From Augochlora pura (taxonomy: Eukaryota; Arthropoda; Insecta; Hymenoptera; Halictidae), in the NCBI RefSeq assembly GCF_028453695.1, contig NC_135776.1, positions 12,098,663 to 12,162,662 on the forward strand: a stretch of 64,000 nucleotides of DNA, given 5' to 3'. How positions within the stretch are numbered: the stretch's first letter is position 1; each line of letters starts with the position of its first letter. The notes below the pieces were generated by a model. That model did no database searches. It worked only from the letters and a program-made list of their open reading frames with translations, and had not been told where the DNA came from. This document shows positions 35,022 to 46,946 of the stretch, one piece after another. The translations under genes and the position numbers were made by a program.

Positions 35022-36305
35022 CATTCATGCATGAAAGTATTCGAACACTAACATTTCTAATATTCAACTAATTAAATATATATATTAAGCTAAATCATTT
35101 GAAATCATATTACATATGTAACAAGGAATGGATTTTCAGATTGCGTAAGTGAAATTTGAGAATAATTCAACAATATTATACCGTTTTTACAGTACATTTT
35201 TTGTTAACATGTACCAGAAGTGACTCACAAAAGTATTTAAACGGAACATTTAATAGTTATTTAAATTGAATGAATAAAGATTTTAATAACAAGTTGATCT
35301 CCCGTTTGCTTTTATAAAAACCTAAATCTAAAATTCCATTCAGTGGACTAACTTAGAAGTACATAACATTTGCATCTATTGATTGCCATATTTCAATAAT
35401 ATTTCGTTTTAACATTTTTTTAATAACGAATTAATAACCGTTTTTCTTAATCGTTTTTCCATTTTATTCCATAAGTGCTCAATGGGGTTTAAATTGGAAT
35501 TTTGCGGTGGATGTGACAACACGTGTGGAACATTATACAATATCCATACTTTGACTATTTTAGCGACATGCTTCGGATCATTGTCAGATTGAAATCAAGA
35601 AGTCTTTGGTAAATTCAATTTTGATACACTGTTATTTAAATTCTGCAAAATCTTTTTAGTACTTCGTTTTGTCCATTATATCGTCGATAAATGCAAGGTT
35701 TCCCACTCCAGTAGGTGTCATGCAGTCTCAAACCAATACTAATTTATGTATTTTATGTTAACATTATGTTTTATATCTATTATGTTTCTAGTCGGTCATA
35801 GATTTCACGGTTCTAATTTTGTAGTTTGTTTCCTCTAGACACTGTTGTGTTCATCGCTACTAAAAACGTTAAGTTTACTCTTATCAGAGAGTAATACTTT
35901 GTCCCAGAACGAATTATTTTTATAAACAAATTTTTCGGCGAATTTTAATTAATTTCCTGCGATTCATTTTGTTATATTCTTAATAATAAAGAAATAGTGA
36001 CAGAAAGAACACTGCTTCCCTTGGACTAACTGCTAGTGAACTGAGCAATGTTTGTTTAAATTCTGTGTTCTTCGGGAATTCTTAGTTGTCAGAGTTCAAA
36101 TATTTTTGTGAGCCACATCTGGCATGTGTTTACGTGAAAACAGAATATATTATTAAAAGATTTTCTAATTTCGCTTAGGCAGTCTTAAAACACATACTTT
36201 GTTGTATGTGTCATATTATATGGACTGTTTCAATTTAACAAATACATATATTTCATTAGTTGAATGTTCGTAACGTAAATGTTCGAATGCTTTCGTGTGT
36301 TAGTG
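35022..36305 (-). mobile_element. Tc1-like transposon relic
   Basis: About 1.28 kb with roughly 100-bp imperfect inverted ends (left ATGAAAGTATTCGAACACTA, right inverse ACACACGAAAGCATTCGAAC) next to TA or its decayed form. The minus strand carries a decayed transposase. Confidence 0.85.
35411..35595 (-). pseudogene. Tc1 transposase DD34E fragment
   Basis: An open stretch reads FQSDNDPKHVAKIVKVW, then HPPQNSNLNPIEHLWNKMEK. The catalytic Asp of QSDND and the Glu of NPIEHLW are separated by 34 residues, the Tc1 (DD34E) spacing. The rest of the ORF is interrupted. Confidence 0.88.
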
Positions 36306-36309
36306 CATC

Positions 36310-36945
36310 TCTCAATACATTTCTCTACATTATATCCTTCGCTTTCAGTTGTAGTTAAATTTATTGCTTAACTTTTATATTATATTGAAAATGAATGTAC
36401 TTTTACAAACTAAGACACCTGCGAAAGAACAATATAATTTTTGAGAGTTTTCGCAATCACCTCTACTTGTTGATTTCTTCCTGTGGGTTGGCACTTTTGG
36501 ATGAATAAGTTGTAGATTTTATAATGTTTCTTTCAGCGCTATATTTAAAAATTATTAACGCGTCCATGTTTCTTTCATCAGCAAGTTCATACTTATTAAG
36601 CGAATACTGAATATGTTAATGACTTTTTCAAGTTGGTGTTTGTCGGATTTTCGTATTCTTGGATCTTTGAGAAAAAAGCAATTAAAATACTCTCCGAGCA
36701 ACAAAAGTGTACTCTATGTATTGAAATTAAAGATAAAAGAAATAACTTGAATGTTAATTGTAATTATATATATTTTATTGAACCCTTGGCGAAAATTTTT
36801 GATCATATATGCATACATAAAATTAACAAAAAAATAATCGTTTTATACGTGTCATATTATATTGAATGCTTCATTCATTAGATGAATGTTAGAAGCGTAA
36901 GCTTTCAAATACTTTCGTGTACGAGTGTACTTTCTATATCCTATT
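36310..36945 (-). mobile_element. Second Tc1-like end fragment
   Basis: The right 80 bp (TGTCATATTATATTGAATG..CTTTCGTGTACGAGTG) repeats the right terminus of 35022-36305. The interior probably derives from a transposase N-terminal region, too decayed to translate. Confidence 0.55.
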
Positions 36946-36977
36946 TCTACCAGGATTTTGTGTATATATTTTAAAAC

Positions 36978-37649
36978 AGGTGTCTTTTGACACCTTTGCG
37001 TTTCAATGCAAATAATTCCTAATTTTAATAATTAAATATAGATAACTGAAGTGATATATTTATTGATACATTGATGCGTATTTATTAGAGATTATTTAAT
37101 CACATTGCCATTTTATAAGTTGTTTGTATTTTGTGTATTTGTATATTTCATGCTCGAGCTTTATCGCAATTTTGTTTATGATATATGAGTACATGTGTAT
37201 ATATGTATAACTGAGATTCGTTCTTGAAAGTTTGACCTAATTGGATTGGATTATTTATGTAACTTTGGGAAATGTTATACATAATTTTTTCTCAGTATAG
37301 TATAAAGATTATTGAGAAAGGGTATAATGATTTTTTTAGTTACATATCAATGAATTCACGTGTATTGAACTCGTTATCAGAATTGGAGAATAAAAGGCGC
37401 TATTCAATTTTGTTAGAATTAGTCGTTGTAATGATTTGCACAAAAATGCAACATGGCGGAAAACAGACGAATACCAAAGTTATGCAACAACTGCTGTATT
37501 TTTCGTTACAATTGTAATAGGAATTCGTTAATGTGATTCTAATCGATATTATGTCGCAAAATGGTGTTGATACTTATATGTAAAATAGTTTGAAATTTAA
37601 CACTGTTTAAATTTTTGTTATGAAATCTTTAAGGCGTCAAAAAACACCT
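36978..37649. mobile_element. TIR-bounded non-autonomous element
   Basis: 672 bp with imperfect 19-bp inverted ends, AGGTGTCTTTTGACACCTT and AGGTGTTTTTTGACGCCTT. AT-rich interior with an 81-codon open frame of no recognisable family. Confidence 0.5.
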
Positions 37650-38985
37650 AATGATAAAAATATGTATACCATATGAATATTTTCAGATCCAAAATGATCT
37701 GAAAGAAAATTATATCTCTGAATTAATTTAACAACTACTGTACGAAAAGTCAATAAATTAGTTAGTGGAGAAATAATTAAACTTAGATAATATTTTGAAG
37801 TCAAAATTGTAAAAGAATCTTTTGATATCGTTTGATAGAAATAATGTTAACTACAACTTGTGTAAACTGTAATATTATGTAAAATACGTATTTATTGTAA
37901 TCTTTTATAAATATGAGTTTCTTAATAAACTTTTAACTTCTAAATTATTTCATTTTCTGTCTTAAGTTTAACTTTTACATTTGTACATTTATCCTGTTAT
38001 AAAAGTTCAACTGTGACAGTTACTTTATATTTGATTCATAAAAATTCTGCGAAGAACATTTATCTCTTAATGGATATTCTAGAGTCAACTTATAGAAGTT
38101 TATGCTATTTTTCAATTTACCATTTCCCTGATTTTGGAAAAACTTGAAAACTTTCTTTTTATATCTTTAATTTTATATAAACATATGCAATGAAAGTTTC
38201 AGCGGATTTACAACTGTTTTCATAGAACAGAAAACTTGAAAATAAAAAGATAATTGTTACAATAGAATCAATTACCAGTTTCAAAATTTCATTCAAGTTT
38301 AATTGTTTATGTCTGCAATGTTTCTTTTTGATTGGTGTGTCCTTTGAGCAAACTACTTTTATTAAAAAAATCTGCAACTCTGATTATGTGTCTCATTAAA
38401 TGTGTAGAAAATGGATCCCTTCCTAGATTTGAAAAACTATAAAACACTGCGGAGAACGGTGGAAACGCTATACCCACATCGATTCGAGTACGATTGTTGT
38501 TGTTATTTAATCCAGACCTAATTCATGCCTCATAAATACCTAATATACATATACACAGAATTCTGTCTCTTTGGAATACCACCTATTAGGTCTACCGGAA
38601 AGTTCTGTTGGATAATGTCATATCGTGTTTTAATAAGTATGCGTATGCTCATTTGAAAAATATTTCAAAAATGTTATTTACAAATTGCCATCATGCTGGC
38701 TAGAGGCCACGGGTAACGAAATATTTAACGCTAAATCTATCAGAATAATCAAATAGCCGCTGCCTTTTAAACATTTAGCAAAATTTTACAATTTCAACGC
38801 TTTCACTTTTGCTCGACTTATTGCACAACATTACCTATGATATATATCTATCTATTTTTCAATATCTATCCGTCGTTATCTACCGTGAGAGGTCTTTTGA
38901 CCGCTGAAAAAATGCATGAACTTTTATAACGATATCGGCACTGAAATCACAAATTTATAACAAACTTATAACGAAATCACAAATA
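37650..38985. other. AT-rich unassigned stretch
   Basis: No gene or repeat recognised. Confidence 0.45.
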
Positions 38986-38988
38986 TAT

Positions 38989-39200
38989 ACAGGGTGTTTC
39001 TCAATTATTGTAACTCCGGGAAATGGGGGGTAGCTGAGGCTATTTCAAGTAACTTTTTCNNNNNNNNNNNNNNNNNNNNNNNNNNNNNNNNNNNNNNNNN
39101 NNNNNNNNNNNNNNNNNNNNNNNNNNNNNNNNNNNNNNNNNNNNNNNNNNNNNNNNNNNCCCCCATTTCCCGGAGTTACAATAATTGAGAAACACCCTGT
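38989..39200. mobile_element. ACAGGGTGTTT foldback MITE interrupted by a gap
   Basis: Left arm ACAGGGTGTTTCTCAATTAT..CCGGGAAATGGGGGG..GGCTATTTCAAG and right arm its inverse, ending AACACCCTGT. A 100-N gap (39060-39159) replaces the centre. Confidence 0.88.
39060..39159. other. Assembly gap (100 N)
   Basis: Fixed-size N run exactly between the two arms of a palindromic MITE. Confidence 0.99.
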
Positions 39201-39644
39201 ATATAAATAGCAAGTTCAGCGTACAACGGATGAAACAAAAAATTTAATATAAAAGTATAATATGAAACCTAAATCTCGTAGACGGCCTCTCAGTATTTAT
39301 GAAAATCAAAAATTCTCCAGTTTCTGAAAAACGTGTTAAATTGGATATTTGAAAGGAAATAAAATGTATTAATTTTGATAACAATATCTAAATTACTTTT
39401 ACATTGCAATATTTAAAATATTTTTATTTATTTTACATTACAATATTCAAATTACTAAAAATATATTTGTTTTCGATTCCTAGCGTTTTTATACTAAGGA
39501 ATGTACATATTTAAAATGCAAAAGATGAATATTTTTGCTGTACTCAAGAAGTAAGTCGAATACAAAAATCAATGTAATAAATAGTTCTTTATTTTTCACA
39601 TAATACTTTTTACTACTCATTTTGCACCTAATATATTTCAGCTA

Positions 39645-39853
39645 ATAATGTTTGAATCGTAAATGCATGCAATAATTTATTTTATCTTCTCTTATCGTTA
39701 TTGTTTTTACTGAGTTTTATCATGTTAGTTACAGAAAACATCTCATAGAAATAGGACGTATTTTACACTTTCCTTAAATAAATAAAAGTTCTAATTGAAA
39801 GTGCAAATAGTGAGAAATATCTAGTTATTCCTATAACTAATTATAATTCTAAT
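39645..39853 (+). repeat. 200-bp dispersed repeat, copy 2
   Basis: Partner of 21066-21265 in direct orientation. Confidence 0.7.
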
Positions 39854-39859
39854 AGTTTT

Positions 39860-40365
39860 TGTTGAGATTTAGCTCAGAGGTGTAGGATTGCTGGAAGGAA
39901 AGTGTTAAGACGCGATATGCGTTTGGGTTTAGGCTACGGTCACTTTGACTATTGCCATGTTTGAGAATCGACTTTTAATGTTTATTTAACGACTTAATTG
40001 CTTTACGGCACTGGTACGGCCGAATAGTACCAGATGACATACCTGGGAAGGCTAGCGTGGCCGTACCGTCCTCCTGGCAATCGACATCACCTAAACCCGT
40101 ATAGGGCACGAAGGGGGCTCGGCAGTTTTATTTCTCACAATTTTTAAGGGATACAGCGAACGTCATTGTCAACGACGTCACGACTTTTGGCGTTAGGCTG
40201 CCGAACCAATTCCCATCGGACCATTTGATAAGTTTGTATAATTGGTCGGTCCAGTGCCCCTCTATTTTTGTAAATTCCTTGTGGAGGGGTTTTTCACCTC
40301 CACGTTTTAGCGGAGAGACAAAACTAGAATTAGAATTCCGACAACCGTCGATCATACACCACACG
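39860..40365. other. Moderate-GC unassigned stretch
   Basis: Contains TTAGCTCAGAGGT, which resembles a pol III A box, and a 78-codon minus frame without known motifs. Possibly LTR or SINE debris. Not assignable. Confidence 0.3.
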
Positions 40366-40369
40366 TTGT

Positions 40370-40533
40370 TTGTACATAGTTGCTTTTTATTAAAATATAA
40401 GTATTATTTTTGGTGATCAACTGTTTCACATCCTATCCACAGTTTGTTTAATTACCTTCGCTGAATATTGGGTTCAGTAGAAGACGTACATTGGTTGCGC
40501 AATTACCTGCGAACCTGTACGTACCCTTGACAG
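40370..40533 (+). repeat. Dispersed repeat, copy 1
   Basis: Shares AATATAAGTATT, GCTGAATATTGGGTTCAGT and ACCTGTACGTACCCTT-like blocks with 53440-53605. Confidence 0.7.
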
Positions 40534-40639
40534 AAAGAAACACTAGAACAGAGCTGGGAAACCAAAATCACATAGGGCGCATGCTGGGGCAGTTGAGAGC
40601 GAAGCGTTTCACGGTGGGTTCAGTCCCCACTCCTTTTAA

Positions 40640-40842
40640 TTCTTTTAGTAGTAAAGTAATTTTAATTCCAACGAAGTCTAGATTAAAAAATTATTAAATA
40701 ATGAAACTGTTGCTATTAGTCGCAAAAATCAATTTCATTTGCATAAAAGTGCACTTTATTACCTAGAATAGAAATATAGAAATACTATGATCTAGGAAAA
40801 TTATTTCCGATTTACAGTTAAAATGGCATCGATTGTAAAGGG
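40640..40842. mobile_element. Right part of a TTAA MITE
   Basis: Matches 56660-56823 (GTGAAACT..AATCAATTTC..GCATAAA.GTGCACTTT..). Right end inverse CCCTTTACAATCG, followed by TTAA at 40843-40846. Confidence 0.6.
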
Positions 40843-40849
40843 TTAAAAT

Positions 40850-41519
40850 GTATTTTTAACTCCATAATGTTGTAACTAATTATTCAATTTTTTAGAGATC
40901 ATATTTATCATATATGGCTGTGTAAAGTAGTGGAATTAATAACTTTGAACAGTGTATACGTGTACCACTTTTGTACATCAAAGTTATATGTTATTAATTT
41001 TGCCAGAAACTTATTTGTTCAATATTTGACTGCATATTTAATTCAGACATTTATTTATACGATTTAGAGGAACCTAACATACTGGGCACCCATTGTAGAT
41101 CGTTGGCTAACATTTATAAAAACCAATGGTAATTGCTGAAATAAAAAGTGAAAAGAAAATTATATTTAAAATAAAGTCAATTTGACTCTATTTTAAATTT
41201 ACAAAGTATATTATTCTATTATTTTTAGAAAAATTGTTCTTAGAATTTATGACTTCTATTTTTTAAACACAAGGTATATGTATCCATTACTATCAATAAC
41301 AAAACATATAACGTAAAGACATGACAATATTGATATACAAATGACAATTTGACACACACAAATTTCACGAGCAGAAGAAGACAGTCACTTCTTTTTCTTA
41401 GAAAAAATACCTAGCAACTATAACGAGCTGAAAACTAGCTTCGAATGAATGTGAACAATAATAAGTGTATAAAAACTTAAACAATGAGCAACAGTTAAAT
41501 AAATTATTTTCCTCTCATT
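40850..41519. other. AT-rich unassigned stretch
   Basis: Nothing recognised. Confidence 0.45.
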
Positions 41520-41524
41520 GCATC

Positions 41525-42184
41525 TGTTAGGGCGAGAGATTTAGAAATGACTTTATGGTATGGCTGGCCATCTGTGAGTTTTTCAGCAATTCGTTTTAAA
41601 TGCGTTTAGGATTATTACAGTCGTTAGCGGGCCGGTCCGCAGCCAACATGTGGCACACAAAGTAAATAGATTTCAGGATGATGAAGGTAATGCCATCATT
41701 TAGTCTCTTTCAGACTAAGGAAAGGGACTCGGCCGTCAGGTATCGGCATCAGCGATCCTGGCCAGCTGAACTTTCAAAACATTGCCAAAAACATCCGTCC
41801 ACCCCCGAGTGCACGCGGCTCGTCTAGTCATCCCCACCACAGACAACGTGCTTCGGGCACATTGGAAGGGATGACTAGGTTTTCCCGCCACTCTAGAAAG
41901 GGGAACACAGAACAGTACAGACCTTCAGCAGAATACATTCAAACACAGGACAGAATAGAACAAACAGTCAGACAGTATAGATACATCGAGCAGACAGAGC
42001 GGATCAGAGTAGACAGTACAGTACAGAGAACAGAGATAGACAGAATACGTAACGGTTAGGTTACGTGTTACAATTAGGAACAGTCATTTAGTCCCACACA
42101 CAGTGGGTGGTCCTTCGAGTGTAGTAGTAGGCACCAAGTGCAATATTCAGAGGATTCAGTCATACATCTGACGACTCCTCAACA
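41525..42184 (+). mobile_element. Solo LTR, second family
   Basis: 660 bp from TGTTAGGGCGAG to CTCCTCAACA, flanked by GCATC at 41520-41524 and 42185-42189. The CAGA/ACAGA-rich second half and GC-rich first half resemble LTR U3/R/U5 zoning. No coding sequence. Confidence 0.82.
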
Positions 42185-42388
42185 GCATCGATTTTATTAT
42201 ATATAATATTGTATAATATGTAATATATAATAAATTTTGCCGAGTATAAACTGTTGGGGCGTCACGGCGTCGTCAGTAATAGCGATGAATTGTGACGTTA
42301 TATATGTGGACTGTATTAAAAGTAGAACCGGAATTTAGTGGTGAAAAAACTATATATTTAGCCTCGTACTATATACACCCTTCCTTTG

Positions 42389-42495
42389 GAGGTCTCAGGT
42401 CCTCGAATTCTGTTCCAACTCTAAGAGATCTGAGGTCCTCGAATTCTGTTCCAACTCTAAGAGATCTGAGGTCCTCGAGTGCTGTTCCAACTCTG
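42389..42495. repeat. Three-copy 36-bp tandem repeat
   Basis: Units of GAGATCTGAGGTCCTCGAAT followed by TCTGTTCCAACTCTAA, nearly identical, hence a recent expansion. Confidence 0.95.
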
Positions 42496-42548
42496 TCCTA
42501 AAAAATTTCTCTGTCGAGGTAAACTGCTACCCCTCTCACGCATTTCTA

Positions 42549-42600
42549 ATACTCGCTGATTGGTTTTCCATGATTTTAACAATAACCAACCAGCGAGTAT
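42549..42600. repeat. 17-bp arm hairpin
   Basis: ATACTCGCTGATTGGTT and its near-perfect inverse AACCAACCAGCGAGTAT around a 16-base loop. Confidence 0.85.
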
Positions 42601-43378
42601 GTTTCAAGAAGGCACCCTTCTTCTGCGCCTAAGTGCGCTCTTTTGGGAAGTTGCTGGTATATTGAAGGTGGGGCGACAGCAATATCTTAACAAAGACGGG
42701 AAATTGCTCTAGGTGTAATTACGGCTGGTCACCGTTGTAAACTAACATCGGACTTGTTCTACGGAACTTTCTTTTTTTTGTGACACGTCTTGCCTATTGA
42801 GGTCGAGAGAAGCGAAATCCTAAAACTAGCAATGAAGTATGCAGTCTCTCAGCAGGAAAATTATTTTAAATCTAAATTGCCTACCAGTCGTTAGCGAAAA
42901 ATCCTAAGCTCAAAAATAGCTGGCTAGGTACGTCCGTGTCATAAAGAATAGCTGACAACATCAAGAATAGCTAATAGGTCAAGAAGGATAAATAATTTGA
43001 TATTCTTCATAAAAATATATATTTTGAGTACTTAAAAAAATCATGTACATTATAATTGCAATAATATATACACATTTCAAAGAGATTTCAATTAACTGGT
43101 TAATCACTGACCGTTCAAAGTTACATTTCTTCGTTCCAGTGTGAGTAGACTTCCGGTTTTCTACATTTTAATTTTATTCTACGGCCTATTGTACAAGAAA
43201 TCACTTTATATGACAACAATATGAGACACTAACTAACGGGAAAGAACGTATATTACACAATACTGTATACATATTTTTTTGCTGCTACATTACAAATGAA
43301 AATAATATATTATAAGAATGAAAATAATGTCTTAGAGATGCATTCTCTTCCTTTTTCATAAATATAATATATAACATA

Positions 43379-43489
43379 TAATAAATTTTGCCGAGTATAA
43401 ACATCGAGAGCAGCTGATAGATTAAGAAAGATAAATACTTTGATATTTTTTATAAAAATATATATTTTAAGTACTTGAACAAAACAGGA
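43379..43489 (+). repeat. Uninterrupted copy of the 42228/42959 flank
   Basis: AATAAATTTTGCCGAGTATA runs directly into ATCGAGAGCAGCTGATAG and the TAAAAATATATATTTTAAGT block. It pairs with 42228-42251 plus 42959-43047. Confidence 0.7.
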
Positions 43490-43494
43490 TAGCA

Positions 43495-44222
43495 TGATAT
43501 CGCCGTTCGTTTAATTAAAAATGAACGGCTGATATGGATAAACAGATTACGTATTTCCATGTATTTACAGTTGATCGAACTGCGCGGATATCGCCACGGA
43601 CCGATCGCCTAGAAGACTAGCGGTAGCTGGAGCTGACTGGAGAAATCTGAGAGAGCGAAGTACCGATTGACGAGACTGACCGAGAACGAGTAGCGCGTCG
43701 AGACTATGCGATAAATCGCGAGCAAAAGATGGCCGCGATAACAACTGAGAGAGCTAAGGCTCGACGAGACTGAGAGGGGTGAGCGATAAAACCCAAGGAT
43801 GAACAAGTCCCCAAGACGAATAAGATAAATCGCGAACGAGACTGGAATCAAAATTTCTGCTCTTTTATAGTTTTCTCCGAGAGGAACTCGAACTTGGATT
43901 GATTGACGGCGAGGTGGAGAGGGAAGTTGGAAGGCACGTGTCGCAAAGCCACCTAGGTGGCGGGAAAACCGCGAGCAAGTGACCCTTACGGCACATCCGG
44001 TGGCCCCATCCTAAACCGAAAAGAGGATTTTAATGTTATTGTAGAAATTGCTTCATCACTGGTTCAAAACTGTAAACTTAACGCGCTAATGGTTACGAAC
44101 CATTTATTAAATTTATTAATAGGGTCTCGCTTCGCCAAGAAGGTGATAAAGAAATAAACTTATTCAAAGTGAAAACAGCAAGTTCGGGTGAAGAAGAAAT
44201 AAAAAACTAATATTCCGTTACA
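43495..44222 (-). mobile_element. LTR-like GC-rich block
   Basis: Read on minus it starts TGTAACGGAATATTAG and has CTATAAAAGAGCAG at about 43877-43864, followed by CpG-rich sequence as in an LTR R/U5. No convincing target duplication was found, so the boundaries are uncertain. Confidence 0.4.
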
Positions 44223-44689
44223 AGAGGGAACACTATTAATAGCCGAAAAGGGGCACGTTGTTAGAAACATACATAACTTTGTTCTTTAGTTCTATATTAT
44301 CCGCGTAGTTTTTAAAATAACCTAACACATTCTCGGCATTCAAGAAATGTAACTTTGTAAAATATTAATTTATTCAAATCTATTCTGAAGACTGTTATCG
44401 AAAGAAACGCTGATAACGTGTCAAAAGACATTCTACGCGATCTAATGGATCAGGAGGGAAGAACAGGCAGTTTCTGATCGTAACCGAGTTCGTATTGGAT
44501 GCCTTAATAGGGTAGTCTAGTACTTCTAAAAAAATCGATCTTTATTCATTTAATTTTCTGAAAGTGAAGTAAAGATAGATATGCAGAAAACAGCAGATTT
44601 GGTAGAGAAAGAAATAAAAAATAAAAGTCCGTTGAAGGACGGAACATTGATTGTTAGCGTAAATTTGGCACATGAGAGACGTGTTAAGT

Positions 44690-45140
44690 TGGAAAAATGT
44701 CTTCCGCTAGTCAATATTTCCGGCGACGGCCGATGTCGGCGACAGGCCCGCGATCTCCGGTCCACCGCGGCGAGCTGTTTGGCGATCGGACGAGCGCGGC
44801 AAACGGGCAACATAAAAATAATATTTGAACAGGCATCCGCAGGACGCGCGGCTCCGAACGGAAGCGACATCGTCCGCAAACACGATCTCTATACATATAA
44901 TTTTTACCGGCGCTGCTGACCGCAATTTCGATCGGCCCGCGATAAATGAAACCGTGCCGACAATGAAACAATTGAAACGCCGACGAACGGTGTGCCATTT
45001 ACGGCCAGCAGAGCGTATTTTTTCTCTCACGGTTGCTCACGCGTGCGCGCACTCGCAAATTTTGTCGCGTGTGACAAAGCCAACAGAACGGCGGCGGGAG
45101 GTGGAGGTGGAGTGCAGCGCGAAGAGATAGAAAGATAATC
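44690..45140. other. GC-rich island, candidate conserved non-coding element
   Basis: CpG-rich block in AT-rich DNA. Long frames are open on both strands at once, arguing for composition rather than coding. Homopolymer-flanked AT motifs such as CATAAAAATAATATTTG suggest enhancer-type DNA (inference). Confidence 0.35.
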
Positions 45141-45189
45141 CGCTGACGATTTGTTGAACGCGTGTACCTCATCGAAGCGCAACTTCTTT

Positions 45190-46735
45190 TGACGCGCTAT
45201 CGATTGTTCGGCCAGAGGGATGCAGCATACAGTGGGCTGAATAAGTTGGTCAATTTAACAACCCCTTTGTAAGAACAGTAATACTTCTGTTATCCGAACT
45301 AATCGGACAATTACAGAGGCGTTCGTTCGTACATTAATCCTCTTAGTTATAACACTTTTAGTATCAAAGAACGATGTATGTGATGGTATTGGTGTATTGT
45401 TTTCTTAATATTTTGCTAATTATTGCTAATATTGCTAATATTATTATTTTTGTTCCTTTTTTGGTAATTTTATTTTAATTAATTTATTTATTTTTTATTT
45501 CAATTAATTAATTGTTTTGGTACAAAATTTCTTGGCGATACACTCCACAAAAATATGTACCATTTTTTGTGATATGCGACCATACAAATAGTTTTCATTT
45601 ATAAGAGATTTATTTGCGTAATTCCAATGGACAAACATGAATTTTCTTTCAATTATAACCTTGACAAACATGAATTTTCTTTCAATTCTCGGGCACGAAG
45701 AAATGTTTTTTTCTCGAACTATTTATCTGTCTCGACGTATGGTTGCCTTTTTTCTTCCAGTCTTACTTCAATTTTCTAGTCTTCCAATGATATTTATATT
45801 TTGAACTATTTTTCTTCCACTCTCTTTTGAAATACCGAAGTCCAATTTTTGTTCAAAGATCACATCATTCAATCGACGATTATAAATTTATACTCGTTCT
45901 CTAACTTTCAGCACTTCGTAAGAATTTACCTACGATAATATAAAATATATCAAAAAACATATCATTTAAATTATCGTTTGTTTCGATAATAAATCATACG
46001 AATTAACTACAGACATAATATTCCAATGGAGAATTACAATTTAAAAGATGTTAACTGACTTTCCAGCGGCAGGACAATTCGAAAATTACACTGTTCATTG
46101 AAAAATCTAGAATAATATTAAACAATGAACGATAATAAGGAAAACAATAAGCAACAAAAGACAAACATCAAATTTAAAACAAATGAAAGATACGCGACAG
46201 AGATATGTAAAAATGTTTAAAAGTTGAAGATGTCAACATAAATACCGACGCAAATGTATTTGGATAGCTTCTTTATAGACGTCAAAACATTATACAATGT
46301 AACATTTCACAAAGACATCCAACAAATGTTTAAAAACACAACCGTCGACTTCCAAACATTTGTCGCAGTATCAAGCAGAAAATGATATCAAATATAAACG
46401 TTCCCTGAATATCTTAAAAAATAAAGTTGCTACAAAAGATATTTCAAAAAAATGTTGTACACTTTTTCATATGGAATAAGATGACGTATTAAAAATATAG
46501 ATTTATAGAAAAAAAAACAAATTGACCTTCAATTATCTTGAAAACTCCCACAAATTAGAAAGTAATAACACCATTTCAGTACCTGTCCAAAACTGTTCAA
46601 AATGTGTGCCATCTCTTTTTGTTTCGATTAATCGTATGCGACATGTGTACTTCATTCTGTCAACTCAAATGAGAGATACTCTGTATATACCATTGCCAAC
46701 AACGCACGTGCATATATCAATAACGATAATTCCTC
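45190..46735. other. AT-rich unassigned stretch
   Basis: A short direct duplication of ACAAACATGAATTTTCTTTC lies at about 45633-45690. Nothing else recognised. Confidence 0.45.
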
Positions 46736-46739
46736 ATAC

Positions 46740-46946
46740 TGTTTACGAGCCGAGGGTAAAGAGGGAGGGGGCGGCAATAACTTGTGCGACCGAGGTTTCG
46801 TTGTGGTGTTTGGAGAAAAAGGAGTTTGTTAAAAAGTGTTGTTGAAAAAAAGTTTGTTAATTGTAGACGAGCCGACGTTTTTTTTTCACCGTTGGGACTC
46901 ACAATGACAGGAGGATGTGAACGATCCAATGGTTATCCCACCGCCG
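46740..46946 (-). mobile_element. Diverged LTR family A relative, left part
   Basis: Starts TGTTTACGAGCCGAGGG and has GACGAGCCGACGTTT..TTTCACCGTTGGGACTCACA units. Interrupted at 46947 by the Transib-like element and resumes at 48713. Confidence 0.8.

Larger units (their letters stand above)
42252..42958. mobile_element. Insertion of about 707 bp between repeated flanks
   Basis: The flank TTTTGCCGAGTATAAAC (to 42251) and the following AT(C)AAGAATAGCTAATAGG (from 42959) are contiguous in the related copy at 43379-43489. So the sequence between them was inserted, or lost from the other copy. Ends read TGTTGGGG..CTGACAAC. It contains a 36-bp tandem repeat and a hairpin. Confidence 0.55.

Noticed and set aside
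40560..40640. tRNA-like T arm (GTGGGTTCAGTCCCCAC followed by TTTT)
   Set aside because: No matching acceptor stem, D arm or anticodon arm could be fitted. Probably chance or SINE debris.
44581..45130. Plus and minus frames of 95-112 codons
   Set aside because: Four frames are open together in CpG-rich DNA with no family motif, so composition explains them.
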